In this document: one piece after another, positions 16,359 through 24,361 of the stretch
Position numbering within the stretch: the stretch's first letter is position 1
Layout of the letters: each line of letters starts with the position of its first letter
Source of the DNA: Actinomycetes bacterium
GTDB taxonomy: Bacteria; Actinomycetota; Actinomycetes; Propionibacteriales; Propionibacteriaceae
NCBI GenBank assembly: GCA_023392635.1
Contig: JAEVYS010000023.1
Coordinates: 9,144-73,143, forward strand
Length of the DNA: 64,000 bases
Direction: 5' to 3'
Program-made: the position numbers and the translations under genes
Notes under the pieces: model-generated
Seen by the model: only the letters and a program-made list of their open reading frames with translations
Told to the model about the DNA's origin: nothing
Database searches by the model: none

Positions 16359-17156
16359 GTGAATGCCGACGCCCCGCAGCCCCTCGTGGACGCCGCCCGC
16401 CTGACCGCTGAACTGGTCGGTCCGGGCGCGGTCTGGACGCAGGTCACCACGGTGGCCACGACCGGCTCGACGAACGCCGACCTGGCCGCGTCCGCCCGTG
16501 CCGGTGCGCCCTCGGGGACGGTTCTGGTCTCCGACCACCAAAGTGCCGGTCGCGGCCGCTTCACCCGGGTGTGGGAGGCGCCGCCGCGCACCTCGCTGGC
16601 GATCTCGGTGCTGCTGCGTCCGCCCGCGGCGATCGACGCCCGGCGCTGGCTCTGGCTGCCCCTGGTCACCGGGCTCGCGGTTGCGGACGGCGTGCGCGCC
16701 GCGACCGGCGTGGACGTCGAGCTCAAGTGGCCCAACGACGTGCTGGTCGGGGGCCGCAAGGTGTGCGGCATCCTGGCCGAGCGCGTGGACGCCGGCTCCG
16801 GCCCGGCCGCCATCCTCGGCATGGGAGTGAACACCACCCTCGCCGAGCACGAACTCCCGGTTCCGAGCGCCACCTCGCTCGCGCTCGCCGGGGCGGACGT
16901 GGACGCGAGCACCGTCGCCGCTGGCATCCTCCGTGCGCTGGGCACGTGGTACACCCGCTGGCTGGCGGCCGAGGACCTGCGCGCCGAGTACGCCGCGCGC
17001 TGCTCCTCGGTGGGCAGGCGGGTACGCGTCCAGCTCTCCGCCGACGAGTTCGTGGAGGGGTGGGCGAGCGGCGTCGACCGGGACGGCTGCCTGCTCGTCG
17101 GTGTGGCGGGTGGCGAACGCGCCTTCGCGGCCGGCGACGTCGTGCACCTGCGCTGA
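16359..17156 (+). CDS. birA: Biotin--[acetyl-CoA-carboxylase] ligase
   Basis: This 265-residue ligase attaches biotin to the carrier lysine of carboxylases via biotinoyl-AMP. The biotin-binding loop GRGRF (residues 64-68) and KWPNDVLV (from K123) are intact, followed by GMGVNT. There is no N-terminal DNA-binding domain, so it is a monofunctional type that cannot act as the biotin repressor. The start has a -10 box 6 nt upstream. It is divergent from accD and next to the PH-domain and GtrA genes, as in mycobacteria. Confidence 0.93.
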   Translation: MNADAPQPLVDAARLTAELVGPGAVWTQVTTVATTGSTNADLAASARAGAPSGTVLVSDHQSAGRGRFTRVWEAPPRTSLAISVLLRPPAAIDARRWLWLPLVTGLAVADGVRAATGVDVELKWPNDVLVGGRKVCGILAERVDAGSGPAAILGMGVNTTLAEHELPVPSATSLALAGADVDASTVAAGILRALGTWYTRWLAAEDLRAEYAARCSSVGRRVRVQLSADEFVEGWASGVDRDGCLLVGVAGGERAFAAGDVVHLR

Positions 17157-17204
17157 ATCCGGGCGACCCTCCGGTCATCCGGGCTCTTCGAATCCACCAT
17201 CCCG

Positions 17205-17226
17205 GGCTCGACCCCGGAATCCGGGG
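17205..17226. terminator. Palindromic hairpin after birA
   Basis: CCCCGGAATCCGGGG sits in the gap between birA and the PH-domain gene and could fold into a stable hairpin. There is no clear T-run, so its action as a terminator is uncertain. Confidence 0.3.
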
Positions 17227-17284
17227 CCGCCTTCCCTCCCGTCACACGGCGGGCGTGGGCGGCGGCTGTGGGACGATTGCCGCC

Positions 17285-17797
17285 ATGGGAATTGATCCGT
17301 CGTTGCTGGGCGCGGGCGAGGTCGAGGTGCTGCACCTGCGCACGCACGGGAAGGCATTGATCCTGCCGGCGATCGTGCTCGTCGTGATCGGTGTGGTGAG
17401 CGGGCTCCTCGTGGCCGTGCTGCCCATGGGGTGGCAGCCGGCGTCCAACTGGGTCGTCGCGATCCTGGCGCTGCTGGCGGTGGTCCTCTGGGTGCTGGTC
17501 CCGTTCCTGCGCTGGCTCACGTCGACCTACACGTTCACCAACCGCAGGATCATCACCCGGCGCGGCATCATCACCCAGACGGGGCACGACCTGCCCCTCA
17601 CGCGCATCGTGAACGTGGCCTATCAGCGCGGCGTGGTCGACCGCATGCTCGGCTGCGGCACGCTGATCCTCACCACCGCCGCCGACATGCCGGTGACGCT
17701 GGAGGACATCCCCGACGTGGAACGCGTCCACGTCATGATGACCGAGTTGCTGTTCGGTGGCGAGAAGGGCGACGCGCCCGCCGGGCCGTCGGCCTGA
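17285..17797 (+). CDS. Membrane protein with bacterial PH-like domain
   Basis: This 170-residue protein has two membrane segments (residues about 26-48 and 55-75) followed by a compact beta-rich domain with STYTFTNRRIITRRGIITQ and LPLTRIVNVAYQRG, the signature of bacterial PH (bPH2/YdbS-like) proteins. It is thought to act on the cytoplasmic face, but its function is unproven. Its stop codon overlaps the GtrA start by 1 nt (TGATG). Adjacent birA and GtrA genes match the mycobacterial order. Confidence 0.85.
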   Translation: MGIDPSLLGAGEVEVLHLRTHGKALILPAIVLVVIGVVSGLLVAVLPMGWQPASNWVVAILALLAVVLWVLVPFLRWLTSTYTFTNRRIITRRGIITQTGHDLPLTRIVNVAYQRGVVDRMLGCGTLILTTAADMPVTLEDIPDVERVHVMMTELLFGGEKGDAPAGPSA

Positions 17798-18225
17798 TGG
17801 CGCAGGAAGCTCCCGACAGCGCGGGCCGCCGGCTGGCGCTGCACCAGCAACTCGTCCGGTTCGTCATCACCGGCATCCTGTCGGCGCTGGTCGACTTCGG
17901 CCTGCTCGTCGTGCTGATGAACCTGGCCGGGCTCGACCACACGCCGGCCAAGGCGATCTCCTTCGTGGCCGGCACCACCACCGCCTACCTGATCAACCGT
18001 CGCTGGACCTTCCAGTCGGACGGCTCGAAACGCAAGTTCGCGGCGGTGGTACTGCTCTACGGCCTGACGTTCGTGCTGCAGGTCGGCCTGTTCGCCGTGC
18101 TGTTCCCCTGGGTCCTGGGGCTGTGGGGCAGCCAGACCCTCGCGCAGGTCGTGGGCTTCGTGATCGCCCAGGGCGTCGCGACCGCCGTCAACTTCGTCGT
18201 GCAGCGGACGCTCATCTTCCGCTGA
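17797..18225 (+). CDS. GtrA family membrane protein
   Basis: This 142-residue protein has four predicted membrane segments and the GtrA/DPMS motif: FVITGILSALVDFG near the N-terminus, AGTTTAYLINRRWTF in the centre and a C-terminal FVVQRTLIFR. GtrA proteins are linked to lipid-linked sugar flipping or modification of the envelope. It is translationally linked to the preceding PH-domain gene. The last 14 bp overlap the convergent TetR gene. Confidence 0.9.
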   Translation: MAQEAPDSAGRRLALHQQLVRFVITGILSALVDFGLLVVLMNLAGLDHTPAKAISFVAGTTTAYLINRRWTFQSDGSKRKFAAVVLLYGLTFVLQVGLFAVLFPWVLGLWGSQTLAQVVGFVIAQGVATAVNFVVQRTLIFR

Positions 18226-18847
18226 CACGGGCGAAGGTGCCCAGCAGGTGGGTGCGCAGCCAGCCCTCGTACGCGTCGGGCGTCCATCCGTGCACACCGA
18301 CCAGCTGGGCATAGAGGTGGTACATCGTCAGGGCGTCGACCTCGGCGGCCAGGCGGGCCGGATCGGCCGGGACGCCCAGGTCGTCGACCAGCGCCCGGGC
18401 GAACGCCGCGATGCCGCCCTGGCGGCGGTCCTCGGCCGGTTGCACCTGGGACCGGATGGACGGGTCGGTGCGGGCCGCGTCCTGGTCGATCTTCACGATG
18501 TCGCCGACGAGCTCCCAGCGGCGGCGGATGGAGTGTGCGAACCGGGCCAGCCGTTCCTCCACGGTGGGTGCGTGCATCGCGTCGATGCGTGCGGCGTCCG
18601 CCTCGGGCTGGCCGACCACCATCCACCGCAGCTCGCCGAGGATGGCGGCCTTGCTGCCGAACACGGCGTAGACGGTCTGGACCGCGACACCGGCCTCGGC
18701 GGCGACCGACTTCAGCGTGGTCGCGCTGTAGCCGTCACGGAAGAAGAGACGCCGGGCGGCGGTGAGGATGCGGCTGCGCGTGATCGCCGCCTGCTCCTGC
18801 CGGAGCGTGGGGCGGGGGGGTGGTTCGACGGGACCCTTGACAGTCAC
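18212..18847 (-). CDS. TetR-family regulator
   Basis: This 211-residue regulator has an N-terminal TetR HTH with the typical SRILTAARRLFFRDGYSATTLKS run and VAVQTVYAVFGSKAAIL recognition segment (about residues 20-60), followed by an all-helical ligand/dimer domain. I chose GTG 18847 because the two palindromes just upstream would fall in its promoter. The stop overlaps the GtrA gene tail by 14 bp. It is divergent from an NTF2-like gene and should repress both itself and that gene. Confidence 0.92.
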   Translation of the reverse strand: MTVKGPVEPPPRPTLRQEQAAITRSRILTAARRLFFRDGYSATTLKSVAAEAGVAVQTVYAVFGSKAAILGELRWMVVGQPEADAARIDAMHAPTVEERLARFAHSIRRRWELVGDIVKIDQDAARTDPSIRSQVQPAEDRRQGGIAAFARALVDDLGVPADPARLAAEVDALTMYHLYAQLVGVHGWTPDAYEGWLRTHLLGTFARVSGR

Positions 18848-18849
18848 GT

Positions 18850-18891
18850 CGATAGAGTAGCACTCTATCGGAATAGAGTTGGACTCTATCG
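18850..18891. promoter_or_regulatory. Twin palindromic operators between TetR and NTF2-like genes
   Basis: Site 1 (18850-18870) is CGATAGAGT-AGC-ACTCTATCG, an exact 9-bp inverted repeat with 3 bp between the arms. Site 2 (18873-18889) is ATAGAGT-TGG-ACTCTAT. Their centres (18860 and 18881) are 21 bp apart, about two helical turns, so two TetR dimers could bind on the same face. Confidence 0.85.
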
Positions 18892-18904
18892 AAAAGGGGA
18901 ACCC

Positions 18905-19336
18905 ATGGACGCCATCGATATCGCGGACCGCTTCCGGAGGATCGTGGAGGAGGGCATCGGTGCCGGCGACGAGTCGGTGCTGGACGCCTTCATCGCCGAG
19001 GACGTCGTCGAACACCAGCGCGGCAACGGCCCGGGCCTCGAGGGCGCCAAGGCTGTTTCACGCATTCTCCACCGCTGGATGAGCGACTTCTCGCTCACCG
19101 TGGAGGATCTGGTGGTCTCCGGCGACCTGGTCTGGAGCCGTAACCGCGCGCGCGGAACCAACACCGGCTCGGTGATGGGCTTCGCCCCGACCAACCAACC
19201 GGTGGAGGTCGTCGTGTTCGACGTCGGCCGTTTCGAGGACGGCAAGATGGTGGAGCACTGGGGCGTCGCCGACCAGTTGGGCCTGATGCTTCAGGTGGGT
19301 TTCGACCCACGTGCGCTCGCCGCTCCGGCGCACTGA
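18905..19336 (+). CDS. NTF2-fold/SnoaL-like ester cyclase family protein
   Basis: This 143-residue single-domain protein has the SnoaL/NTF2 alpha+beta barrel pattern: an N-terminal helix, VLDAFIAEDVVEH, then alternating strands with DLVWSRNRARG and a C-terminal HWGVADQLGLM. Members range from polyketide cyclases to proteins of unknown function. AAGGGGA gives a good ribosome binding site for ATG 18905. It is divergent from the TetR gene, whose operators cover its promoter, so it is the likely target of that regulator. The ligand is unknown. Confidence 0.8.
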   Translation: MDAIDIADRFRRIVEEGIGAGDESVLDAFIAEDVVEHQRGNGPGLEGAKAVSRILHRWMSDFSLTVEDLVVSGDLVWSRNRARGTNTGSVMGFAPTNQPVEVVVFDVGRFEDGKMVEHWGVADQLGLMLQVGFDPRALAAPAH

Positions 19337-19438
19337 GAGTCCGGCCGGCGACGACGAGGCGGGAGCGCGACCGTTGGGCCACCGGCATTCTGCCGCCGGG
19401 CCCACGGCTCAGCACCAGATCTGACCCCCTTCCCTCAA

Positions 19439-19500
19439 ACGCCCCCGAGGATCACATCCGCCCCGGAAATTTCGGTGGCAGGAGTGAACCTCGAGGGCGT
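19439..19500. terminator. Large inverted repeat in the 19.4-kb intergenic region
   Basis: Seventeen-base arms (19439-19455, ACGCCCCCGAGGATCAC, and 19484-19500, GTGAACCTCGAGGGCGT) pair with two mismatches around a 28-nt loop that itself holds a GAAATTTC palindrome. The element lies between convergent genes, so a bidirectional terminator or a structured RNA is possible. No T-run follows the stem. Confidence 0.4.
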
Positions 19501-19522
19501 CTGTCGGCAGTGTGGGTGAACC

Positions 19523-20239
19523 TCAGAGCACCGTCATCTGCTGGGGCTCGACCAGGACACCGCTGGCGGTGGGCAGGTCGGACGGAAGCACCCGGTAGAC
19601 CCGCTGGCCGGCGGCCTCGGCGATGAAGGTGGTGGGCACGCCGTCGACGTAGTGGACGCCCGCCCCGTCGTCCGCACCGTAGCCGCCCGGGAGGTCGCCG
19701 GTCGCCACGGCATCGGTATAGGACGGGGCCCGCTCGGCCTCGCCGTCGAAGTGCGGGCAGAAGCTGCCGGGCACCAGGCCGAGGCCTCCGCGCCAGGGCC
19801 GGAAGTCGCCGAACGAGTCGGTGATGCAGCCGGTGTACCAGCACGAACCGCCGGCCGACACCCCGGCCAGCACGACGTCACCGGAGTCGTGGCGCGCACG
19901 GATCGCCGCATCGACGCCGTGGGCCTGCCACAAGGCCATCAGGTTCACCGTGTGGCCACCACCGACGAGCAGCAGGTCGGCGTCCGCGAGCCTCGCGACC
20001 GACCCGGCCGAGCCCCCCTCCCACAACGTCAGCACCATCGTGCGGACCCCCAGGGTGCCGTAGGCGAGGAGGAACTTGTTGATGTACTGGGGGTCGTCCG
20101 CGGACGCGGTGGGCGCGAAGCAGACCAGCGGCGAGGACTTGCCGGTGAGTTCGACGAGGTACCGGTCGAGGTTCGTCGGCGCGCCGAAGGGCGACATCGA
20201 GAAACCGCCGCCACCCATGGCGACGATGTGCGCGGTCAT
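19523..20239 (-). CDS. Peptidase E (S51 family) homologue
   Basis: This 238-residue protein resembles dipeptidase E. A nucleophile elbow AGVSAGG (serine within G-x-S-x-G) follows the GGGHTVNLM segment, and the protein opens with MGGGGFSMSP. Peptidase E cleaves aspartyl dipeptides through a Ser-His-Glu triad. The later histidine in CPHFDGE is a candidate for the triad. The start follows CAAGAT by 6 nt without a ribosome binding site. It is divergent from purK, to which it is not functionally linked. Confidence 0.85.
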   Translation of the reverse strand: MTAHIVAMGGGGFSMSPFGAPTNLDRYLVELTGKSSPLVCFAPTASADDPQYINKFLLAYGTLGVRTMVLTLWEGGSAGSVARLADADLLLVGGGHTVNLMALWQAHGVDAAIRARHDSGDVVLAGVSAGGSCWYTGCITDSFGDFRPWRGGLGLVPGSFCPHFDGEAERAPSYTDAVATGDLPGGYGADDGAGVHYVDGVPTTFIAEAAGQRVYRVLPSDLPTASGVLVEPQQMTVL

Positions 20240-20294
20240 GTCCCCATCTTGGCAGAACCGGGAGCTGCGGGGAGGCGCCGATAAGCTCGCAGCC

Positions 20295-21455
20295 GTGACG
20301 ACTCCCGCGGCAACGGTCGGTGTCATCGGCGGCGGCCAGCTGGCCCGCATGATGCACGCCGCGTCCATCGGGCTCGGGCTGCGGCTGCGGCTGCTGGCCG
20401 AGGGCCCGGACGTCTCCGCCGCGCAGGTGGTGCACGACGTGGCCGTCGGCGACTACACCGATCCGGCGGTCGTGGCCGGTTTCGCGGCCGGGTGCGACGT
20501 GATCACCTTCGACCACGAGCACGTTCCGACGGCGATCCTGCACGACCTCGAGGCGGCGGGCACCGCCGTCCGGCCCGGCCCCGAGGCCCTCGTCCACGCC
20601 CAGGACAAGGCCGTGATGCGGGAGCGGCTCGGCGCCCTCGGCGTCCCGTGTCCGGCCAACCGAGTGGTGGCCGACGCGGCGGAACTCGTGGCGTTCGGGG
20701 ACGCGCACGGGTGGCCGACGATCGCGAAGACCTCTCGGGGCGGATATGACGGCAAGGGCGTGTGGAAACTCGACAGCCCCGAACAGGCGGGCGTGCCGTT
20801 CGACGGCCTGCACGGCCTGCGCGCGGACGCCGTGGTGATCGCGGAGGAGTACGTCGACTTCACCCGCGAGCTCAGTGTCCTGGTGGCGCGACGCCCGGGC
20901 GGCCAGGCGGTGGTCTACCCGGTGAGCGAGACCCTCCAGACGGACGGGATCTGCGTGGCCACGACCACGCCGGCGCCCGGCCTGCGGCCCGACCAGGTGC
21001 GGGACCTGCAGGCGATGGCGCTGCGCATCGCCCAGGAACTCGGCGTGGTCGGCATCCTCGCGGTCGAGTTGATGGAGGCGCGCGACGGGCGGATCGTGGT
21101 CAACGAGCTGGCGATGCGTCCGCACAACACCGGCCACTGGAGCATCGACGGGGCGGTGACCAGCCAGTTCGAGAACCACCTGCGGGCGGTGGCCGACCTG
21201 CCCCTGGGCTCCACCGCGCTGGTGGCGCCGTGCGCGGTGATGGTCAACGTCCTCGGCGGCGCCCGTACCGACCTGCTGGGCGGGCTGAGCGGGCTGTTCG
21301 CCTTCGACAGGGCGATCAGGGTGCAGCTCTACGGCAAGGACGTCGTGCCCGGGCGCAAGGTGGGGCATGTGACAGCGGTCGGCGCAGACGTCGCCGACAC
21401 CAGTCAGCGGGCGTGGCGCGCGGCCCGGCACCTGAGAGGGGACAGTGATGAGTGA
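20295..21455 (+). CDS. purK: N5-carboxyaminoimidazole ribonucleotide synthase
   Basis: This 386-residue ATP-grasp enzyme turns aminoimidazole ribonucleotide, bicarbonate and ATP into N5-CAIR in purine synthesis. GVIGGGQLARMM opens the protein, TSRGGYDGKGVW forms the ATP-grasp loop and NELAMRPHNTGHWSIDG holds the metal-binding region. GTG 20295 is 7 nt after TAAGCT, so the transcript may be leaderless. The end overlaps purE by 8 nt, giving the usual two-gene purK-purE unit. Confidence 0.96.
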   Translation: MTTPAATVGVIGGGQLARMMHAASIGLGLRLRLLAEGPDVSAAQVVHDVAVGDYTDPAVVAGFAAGCDVITFDHEHVPTAILHDLEAAGTAVRPGPEALVHAQDKAVMRERLGALGVPCPANRVVADAAELVAFGDAHGWPTIAKTSRGGYDGKGVWKLDSPEQAGVPFDGLHGLRADAVVIAEEYVDFTRELSVLVARRPGGQAVVYPVSETLQTDGICVATTTPAPGLRPDQVRDLQAMALRIAQELGVVGILAVELMEARDGRIVVNELAMRPHNTGHWSIDGAVTSQFENHLRAVADLPLGSTALVAPCAVMVNVLGGARTDLLGGLSGLFAFDRAIRVQLYGKDVVPGRKVGHVTAVGADVADTSQRAWRAARHLRGDSDE

Positions 21456-21939
21456 CCAGCCCGTGGTGGGCATCGTGATGGGCTCGGACTCGGACTGGCC
21501 GGTGATGTCGGCCGCCGCGCAGGCGTGCGAGGAGTTCGGGGTGGCGTTCGAGGCCGACGTCGTGTCGGCGCACCGGATGCCGGAGGACATGGTCGCCTAC
21601 GGTCGCAACGCGCACACCCGCGGCCTCAAGGTGATCATCGCCGGCGCCGGGGGAGCGGCGCACCTGCCCGGCATGCTGGCTGCGCTCACCCCGCTGCCGG
21701 TGATCGGCGTCCCGGTCCCGCTGAAGTACCTGGACGGCATGGACTCGCTGCTCTCGATCGTCCAGATGCCCGCCGGAGTGCCGGTCGCGACGGTCGCGAT
21801 CGGCAACGCCCGCAACGCGGGGCTCCTCGCCGTGCGGATCCTGGCGGCCTCCGACGGGGAGCTGGCCGCGAAGATGGTCGCGTTCCAGGAGGAGCTGCGG
21901 GCTGCCGCCGTTGCGAAGGGCGCGGCCGTTCGCGGCTGA
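21448..21939 (+). CDS. purE: N5-carboxyaminoimidazole ribonucleotide mutase
   Basis: This 163-residue class I PurE converts N5-CAIR to CAIR. Conserved segments are GSDSDWPVM, SAHRMPE and AGGAAHLPGMLAALT near the substrate site. It starts inside the end of purK (8-nt overlap), so the two are translationally coupled. ATG 21448 is preferred over GTG 21445 because it fits the family N-terminus. Confidence 0.97.
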   Translation: MSDQPVVGIVMGSDSDWPVMSAAAQACEEFGVAFEADVVSAHRMPEDMVAYGRNAHTRGLKVIIAGAGGAAHLPGMLAALTPLPVIGVPVPLKYLDGMDSLLSIVQMPAGVPVATVAIGNARNAGLLAVRILAASDGELAAKMVAFQEELRAAAVAKGAAVRG

Positions 21940-21975
21940 GCGGGCAGCGCCGGGCGATGCCGGGCCGCGGGCCCG

Positions 21976-22455
21976 TCAGGTCCCGGCGGGCGGGGAGCTC
22001 CCGTCCGCGGGCACGGCCTCGTGGTGGCGCAGGCCGTGCGAGCGCCGGTCCTCCTTCATCTCCGCCTCGAACACGTGGCGACGTCCCGACATCAGGTCGA
22101 CTCGTACGCGCCGCTCCAGGTCCCGGAACACCGACCAGTAGGTGTCGTCGTACTCCTCGACCACCTGGAAGCTCCACCGCCCTTCGAGGATGTTGCGACC
22201 GACCAGCTCGCGCTCCAGCAGCTCCGCGGGCGCGGCGTGTCCGGACGCGCGCAGCTCGGCAACGGCCTCGCCCAGGCTGAGGTCGGCCGACCCGCACAGC
22301 CGGTGGAAGGCGTACAGCAGGCCGCGTGCCTCCTCCACCTTCTCCAGCGCCTCTGAGAGCTTCCCGACGGCGGCAACGGTGTCGTCGTCCACGCCATCGG
22401 GACGCTGGTGCCGGGGGAGTTGCTGGTCCCTGTCGGCCGAAGGGTTCTGGTTCAC
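21976..22455 (-). CDS. Conserved hypothetical protein
   Basis: This 159-residue soluble protein is mostly helical in its first two thirds, with a charged beta-strand region (WSFQVVEEYDDTYWSVFRDLE) after residue 90 and a basic tail. I do not recognise a family, although the middle has the look of a conserved actinobacterial protein. GTG 22455 follows a GGAGAG ribosome binding site. It lies on the opposite strand to purE and the next gene. Confidence 0.6.
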   Translation of the reverse strand: MNQNPSADRDQQLPRHQRPDGVDDDTVAAVGKLSEALEKVEEARGLLYAFHRLCGSADLSLGEAVAELRASGHAAPAELLERELVGRNILEGRWSFQVVEEYDDTYWSVFRDLERRVRVDLMSGRRHVFEAEMKEDRRSHGLRHHEAVPADGSSPPAGT

Positions 22456-22598
22456 GACTTCTCTCCTACCCGTTCCGGGGTACTTGCCGGCCGGCTGTGT
22501 GCGGACGAAGCTGGGACGGCCGTCGTCGGAACCGACACTCGTGTTCGCAGCAGGGTGAGAGGCAGCCGCGACGGGCGCCCCGGACGGAAGGCGGGAGA

Positions 22599-23204
22599 AT
22601 GAGGCTCACCACCCACACCCAGATCAGCGTCGACGGCGTGATGCAGGCCAATGGCGGGCGCAACGACGAGCTCGACCCGGGCATGGAGCGGGGCGGCTGG
22701 GCGCGGGGCCTGTTCAGCCCGGACTCCATGGCCTTCGTCAACGAGACCTACCAGCGCGCGGACGCCTTCCTGTTCGGACGTCGCACCTACGAGCTCTTCG
22801 CCGGCTACTGGGGCGTGCGTACCGATCTGGACAACCCCATCGTCGGGGCGCTCAACACCCGACCGAAGTACGTCGCGTCCCGCAGGCTCACTGCGGCGAG
22901 CTGGCCCGGCACGACTGTGCTGTCCGGCGACCTCGCCTCGGCGATCACCGAGCTGAAGGCGAGCCGCGGCGGCGAACTGCAGGTGCACGGCAGCGGGGCG
23001 CTCGTCCGCTGGCTGCTGGCGAACGGCCTGGTCGACGAGCTGACCCTGGTGGTGTGCCCCGTTGTCGTGGGCATGGGCAACCGGCTGTTTCCCGAGCAGG
23101 GTCCCGACCTGGCCCTCGAGTTGATCGGCTCACGGGTGTTCGGCAACGGCATCACCGCACAGACCTACCGCCCGGCCGGGCGTCCGACGTACGCCACGAA
23201 CTGA
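22599..23204 (+). CDS. Dihydrofolate reductase-like (RibD_C fold) protein
   Basis: This 201-residue protein has the RibD C-terminal/DHFR-like fold: an N-terminal strand with ISVDGVMQANGG, the FGRRTYELFAGYW motif and a C-terminal VHGSGALVRWLL ... VDELTLVVCPVVVGMGNRLFP segment. Many such stand-alone proteins bind NADPH but have no proven substrate. The start ATG follows GCGGGAGA. A second, divergent paralogue sits at 29826; the pair brackets the accessory block between purE and the LCP gene. Confidence 0.88.
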   Translation: MRLTTHTQISVDGVMQANGGRNDELDPGMERGGWARGLFSPDSMAFVNETYQRADAFLFGRRTYELFAGYWGVRTDLDNPIVGALNTRPKYVASRRLTAASWPGTTVLSGDLASAITELKASRGGELQVHGSGALVRWLLANGLVDELTLVVCPVVVGMGNRLFPEQGPDLALELIGSRVFGNGITAQTYRPAGRPTYATN

Positions 23205-23217
23205 GGAGGAGAACGAC

Positions 23218-23280
23218 ATGCTCGCCGCCGAGGGCTCGCGGCACTGCAACCGCAGGGTGGAGGTGCGACCGTTCCTGTGA
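23218..23280 (+). CDS. Possible short ORF or truncated gene start
   Basis: A strong GAGGAGGAGA ribosome binding site lies directly upstream of ATG 23218, but the frame stops after 20 residues. The peptide ends in VEVRPFL and matches nothing I recognise. It could be the remnant of a deleted gene downstream of the DHFR-like gene, or a real small protein. Confidence 0.25.
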   Translation: MLAAEGSRHCNRRVEVRPFL

Positions 23281-23293
23281 GTGCGGGCTGCGT

Positions 23294-23698
23294 TCAGCGG
23301 GGGACGAAGAGTCGCTCCGCCTCCACCACGGGCACGATCCCGTCCGCGAGAGCAGCGAGGCGCTCGTCGACGGTGGCCAGGGCGTCGGCCTGCAGCCTGA
23401 CCAGCGCCAGGTGCTCCGCGTCCCGCACGGTCTCCCAGCCGTGCTCGCGCGCGAGCGTCCACGCCACGCGGCGGCTCACCCGGTCGGCGAGGGTGCGGAT
23501 CCTGGTCTCGGTGATCCGCTCGTGCAGCGTCAGTGCGTCCGCCTCGGTCAGTTCGCCGTCGCGAACCCGGGCCAGCAGCAGGTCCAGCGCCTGGGAACGG
23601 ATCGACCCGGGAGCCACCAGCTGGTGGGCGGGGTCGATCGCGCGGCCAGCCGTGACCGCGTGGAGGAGGGTCGGCGCGTCGATCACGAACCGGCTCAT
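23294..23698 (-). CDS. PIN-like domain protein
   Basis: This 134-residue protein has the layout of a PIN ribonuclease domain. It has an N-terminal FVIDAPTLL strand with the first acidic residue, helices rich in E/D, then TVRDAEHLALVRLQADALATVDERLA, where the second and third acidic residues and the conserved helix appear. Its start overlaps the stop of a DUF1801 gene by 4 nt (ATGA), so it is co-translated. The upstream gene is not a recognisable antitoxin, so a toxin role is not supported. Confidence 0.6.
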   Translation of the reverse strand: MSRFVIDAPTLLHAVTAGRAIDPAHQLVAPGSIRSQALDLLLARVRDGELTEADALTLHERITETRIRTLADRVSRRVAWTLAREHGWETVRDAEHLALVRLQADALATVDERLAALADGIVPVVEAERLFVPR

Positions 23699-24078
23699 GG
23701 CGCGAGCCGCCGCCACCCGCCGGCACGGTTGTTCGCGACCACGGCGCGGAACAACTCCACCAGCGCTCGCTCATCCACGACGTCACCCTCGAAGAGCTGG
23801 ATCGCGCGGGCGGTCGCGTTCTGGTGCCCCTGGTTGACCAGCCCGGACGGATCGGGGGCGATCGGGTCGTAGACGAAGACATTGAGGTGGTCCTTCGTGC
23901 CGAGCAGGGCGCAGATGTTGCCCTTCAGGACGAAGTAGGGCAGGCGCGTCCGCTTGATCGTCTCCTCGACCTCCGGGTCGGCCTGGTGCACGAGCCGCCG
24001 TACCTGCGCGGCGAACGCCGCCTGCCAGTCGGGCAGCGTCGCGAGGTAGTCGTCCACCCGCGGATCGTGCGCGCCCAT
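23695..24078 (-). CDS. DUF1801 domain protein
   Basis: This 127-residue protein has the DUF1801 (YdhG-like) pattern: a helical VDDYLATLPDW start, EETIKRTRLPYFVLKGNICAL with the conserved W/F-rich strand, then KDHLNVFVYD and ending GGWRRLAP. The function is unknown. Its gene is followed by a 4-nt overlap with the PIN-like gene. ATG 24078 is preferred because AAGG lies about 8 nt upstream; GTG 24084 is the alternative start. Confidence 0.8.
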   Translation of the reverse strand: MGAHDPRVDDYLATLPDWQAAFAAQVRRLVHQADPEVEETIKRTRLPYFVLKGNICALLGTKDHLNVFVYDPIAPDPSGLVNQGHQNATARAIQLFEGDVVDERALVELFRAVVANNRAGGWRRLAP

Positions 24079-24152
24079 CGCCACCGCCTTGCCGCTCGAC
24101 GTCGATTCCCTCCCTTCCGCTTCGTCGCAGAAGTGAGAAGAGGAGGTAGGAC

Positions 24153-24293
24153 ATGACCCTAGCCCTGGTGACCCTCATCCAGTCCGCCGAGCGGGAGGCG
24201 GCCGCGGACCGACGGCGATCCGCACCGGGCAGTGACCGGAATCCGGTGGCGGTGGCCGTGGGGAGGGTTCCACTCCCCGGGCGCCGCCTCTAG
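24153..24293 (+). CDS. Possible small basic protein (46 residues)
   Basis: GAAGAGGAGGTAGGAC precedes ATG 24153, a strong ribosome binding site, and the frame runs 46 residues to TAG. The peptide starts MTLALVTLIQSAEREAAADRR and then becomes arginine- and proline-rich. It lies just before the ECF42-like promoter. It has no recognised family and could be spurious; high-GC DNA often gives such frames. Confidence 0.25.
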   Translation: MTLALVTLIQSAEREAAADRRRSAPGSDRNPVAVAVGRVPLPGRRL

Positions 24294-24308
24294 CGTGTTC
24301 GTGCGACC

Positions 24309-24338
24309 TGTCGATCGGCGCCCGGTCCCTTCGTCGTC
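24309..24338 (+). promoter_or_regulatory. Candidate ECF42 sigma target promoter
   Basis: TGTCGA (24309-24314) and CGTC (24332-24335, with another at 24335-24338) have a 17-bp gap. This matches the -35 TGTCGA and -10 CGTC-like motif reported for ECF42 sigma factors, which characteristically control the DGPF/YCII gene next to them. The YCII gene begins 24 bp further on. Confidence 0.6.
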
Positions 24339-24361
24339 GGTGTAGAGAGAAAGGAAGAGCG

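Noticed and set aside
16309..17147. Upstream extension of accD beyond ATG 16309
   Set aside because: The open frame continues far upstream but is antisense to birA, and the family N-terminus (MGQDIHTTRG) begins at 16309.
23294..24078. A PIN/DUF1801 pair as a toxin-antitoxin system
   Set aside because: A PIN-like fold alone is not enough. The partner is not a DNA-binding antitoxin and the order and overlap do not match known modules.
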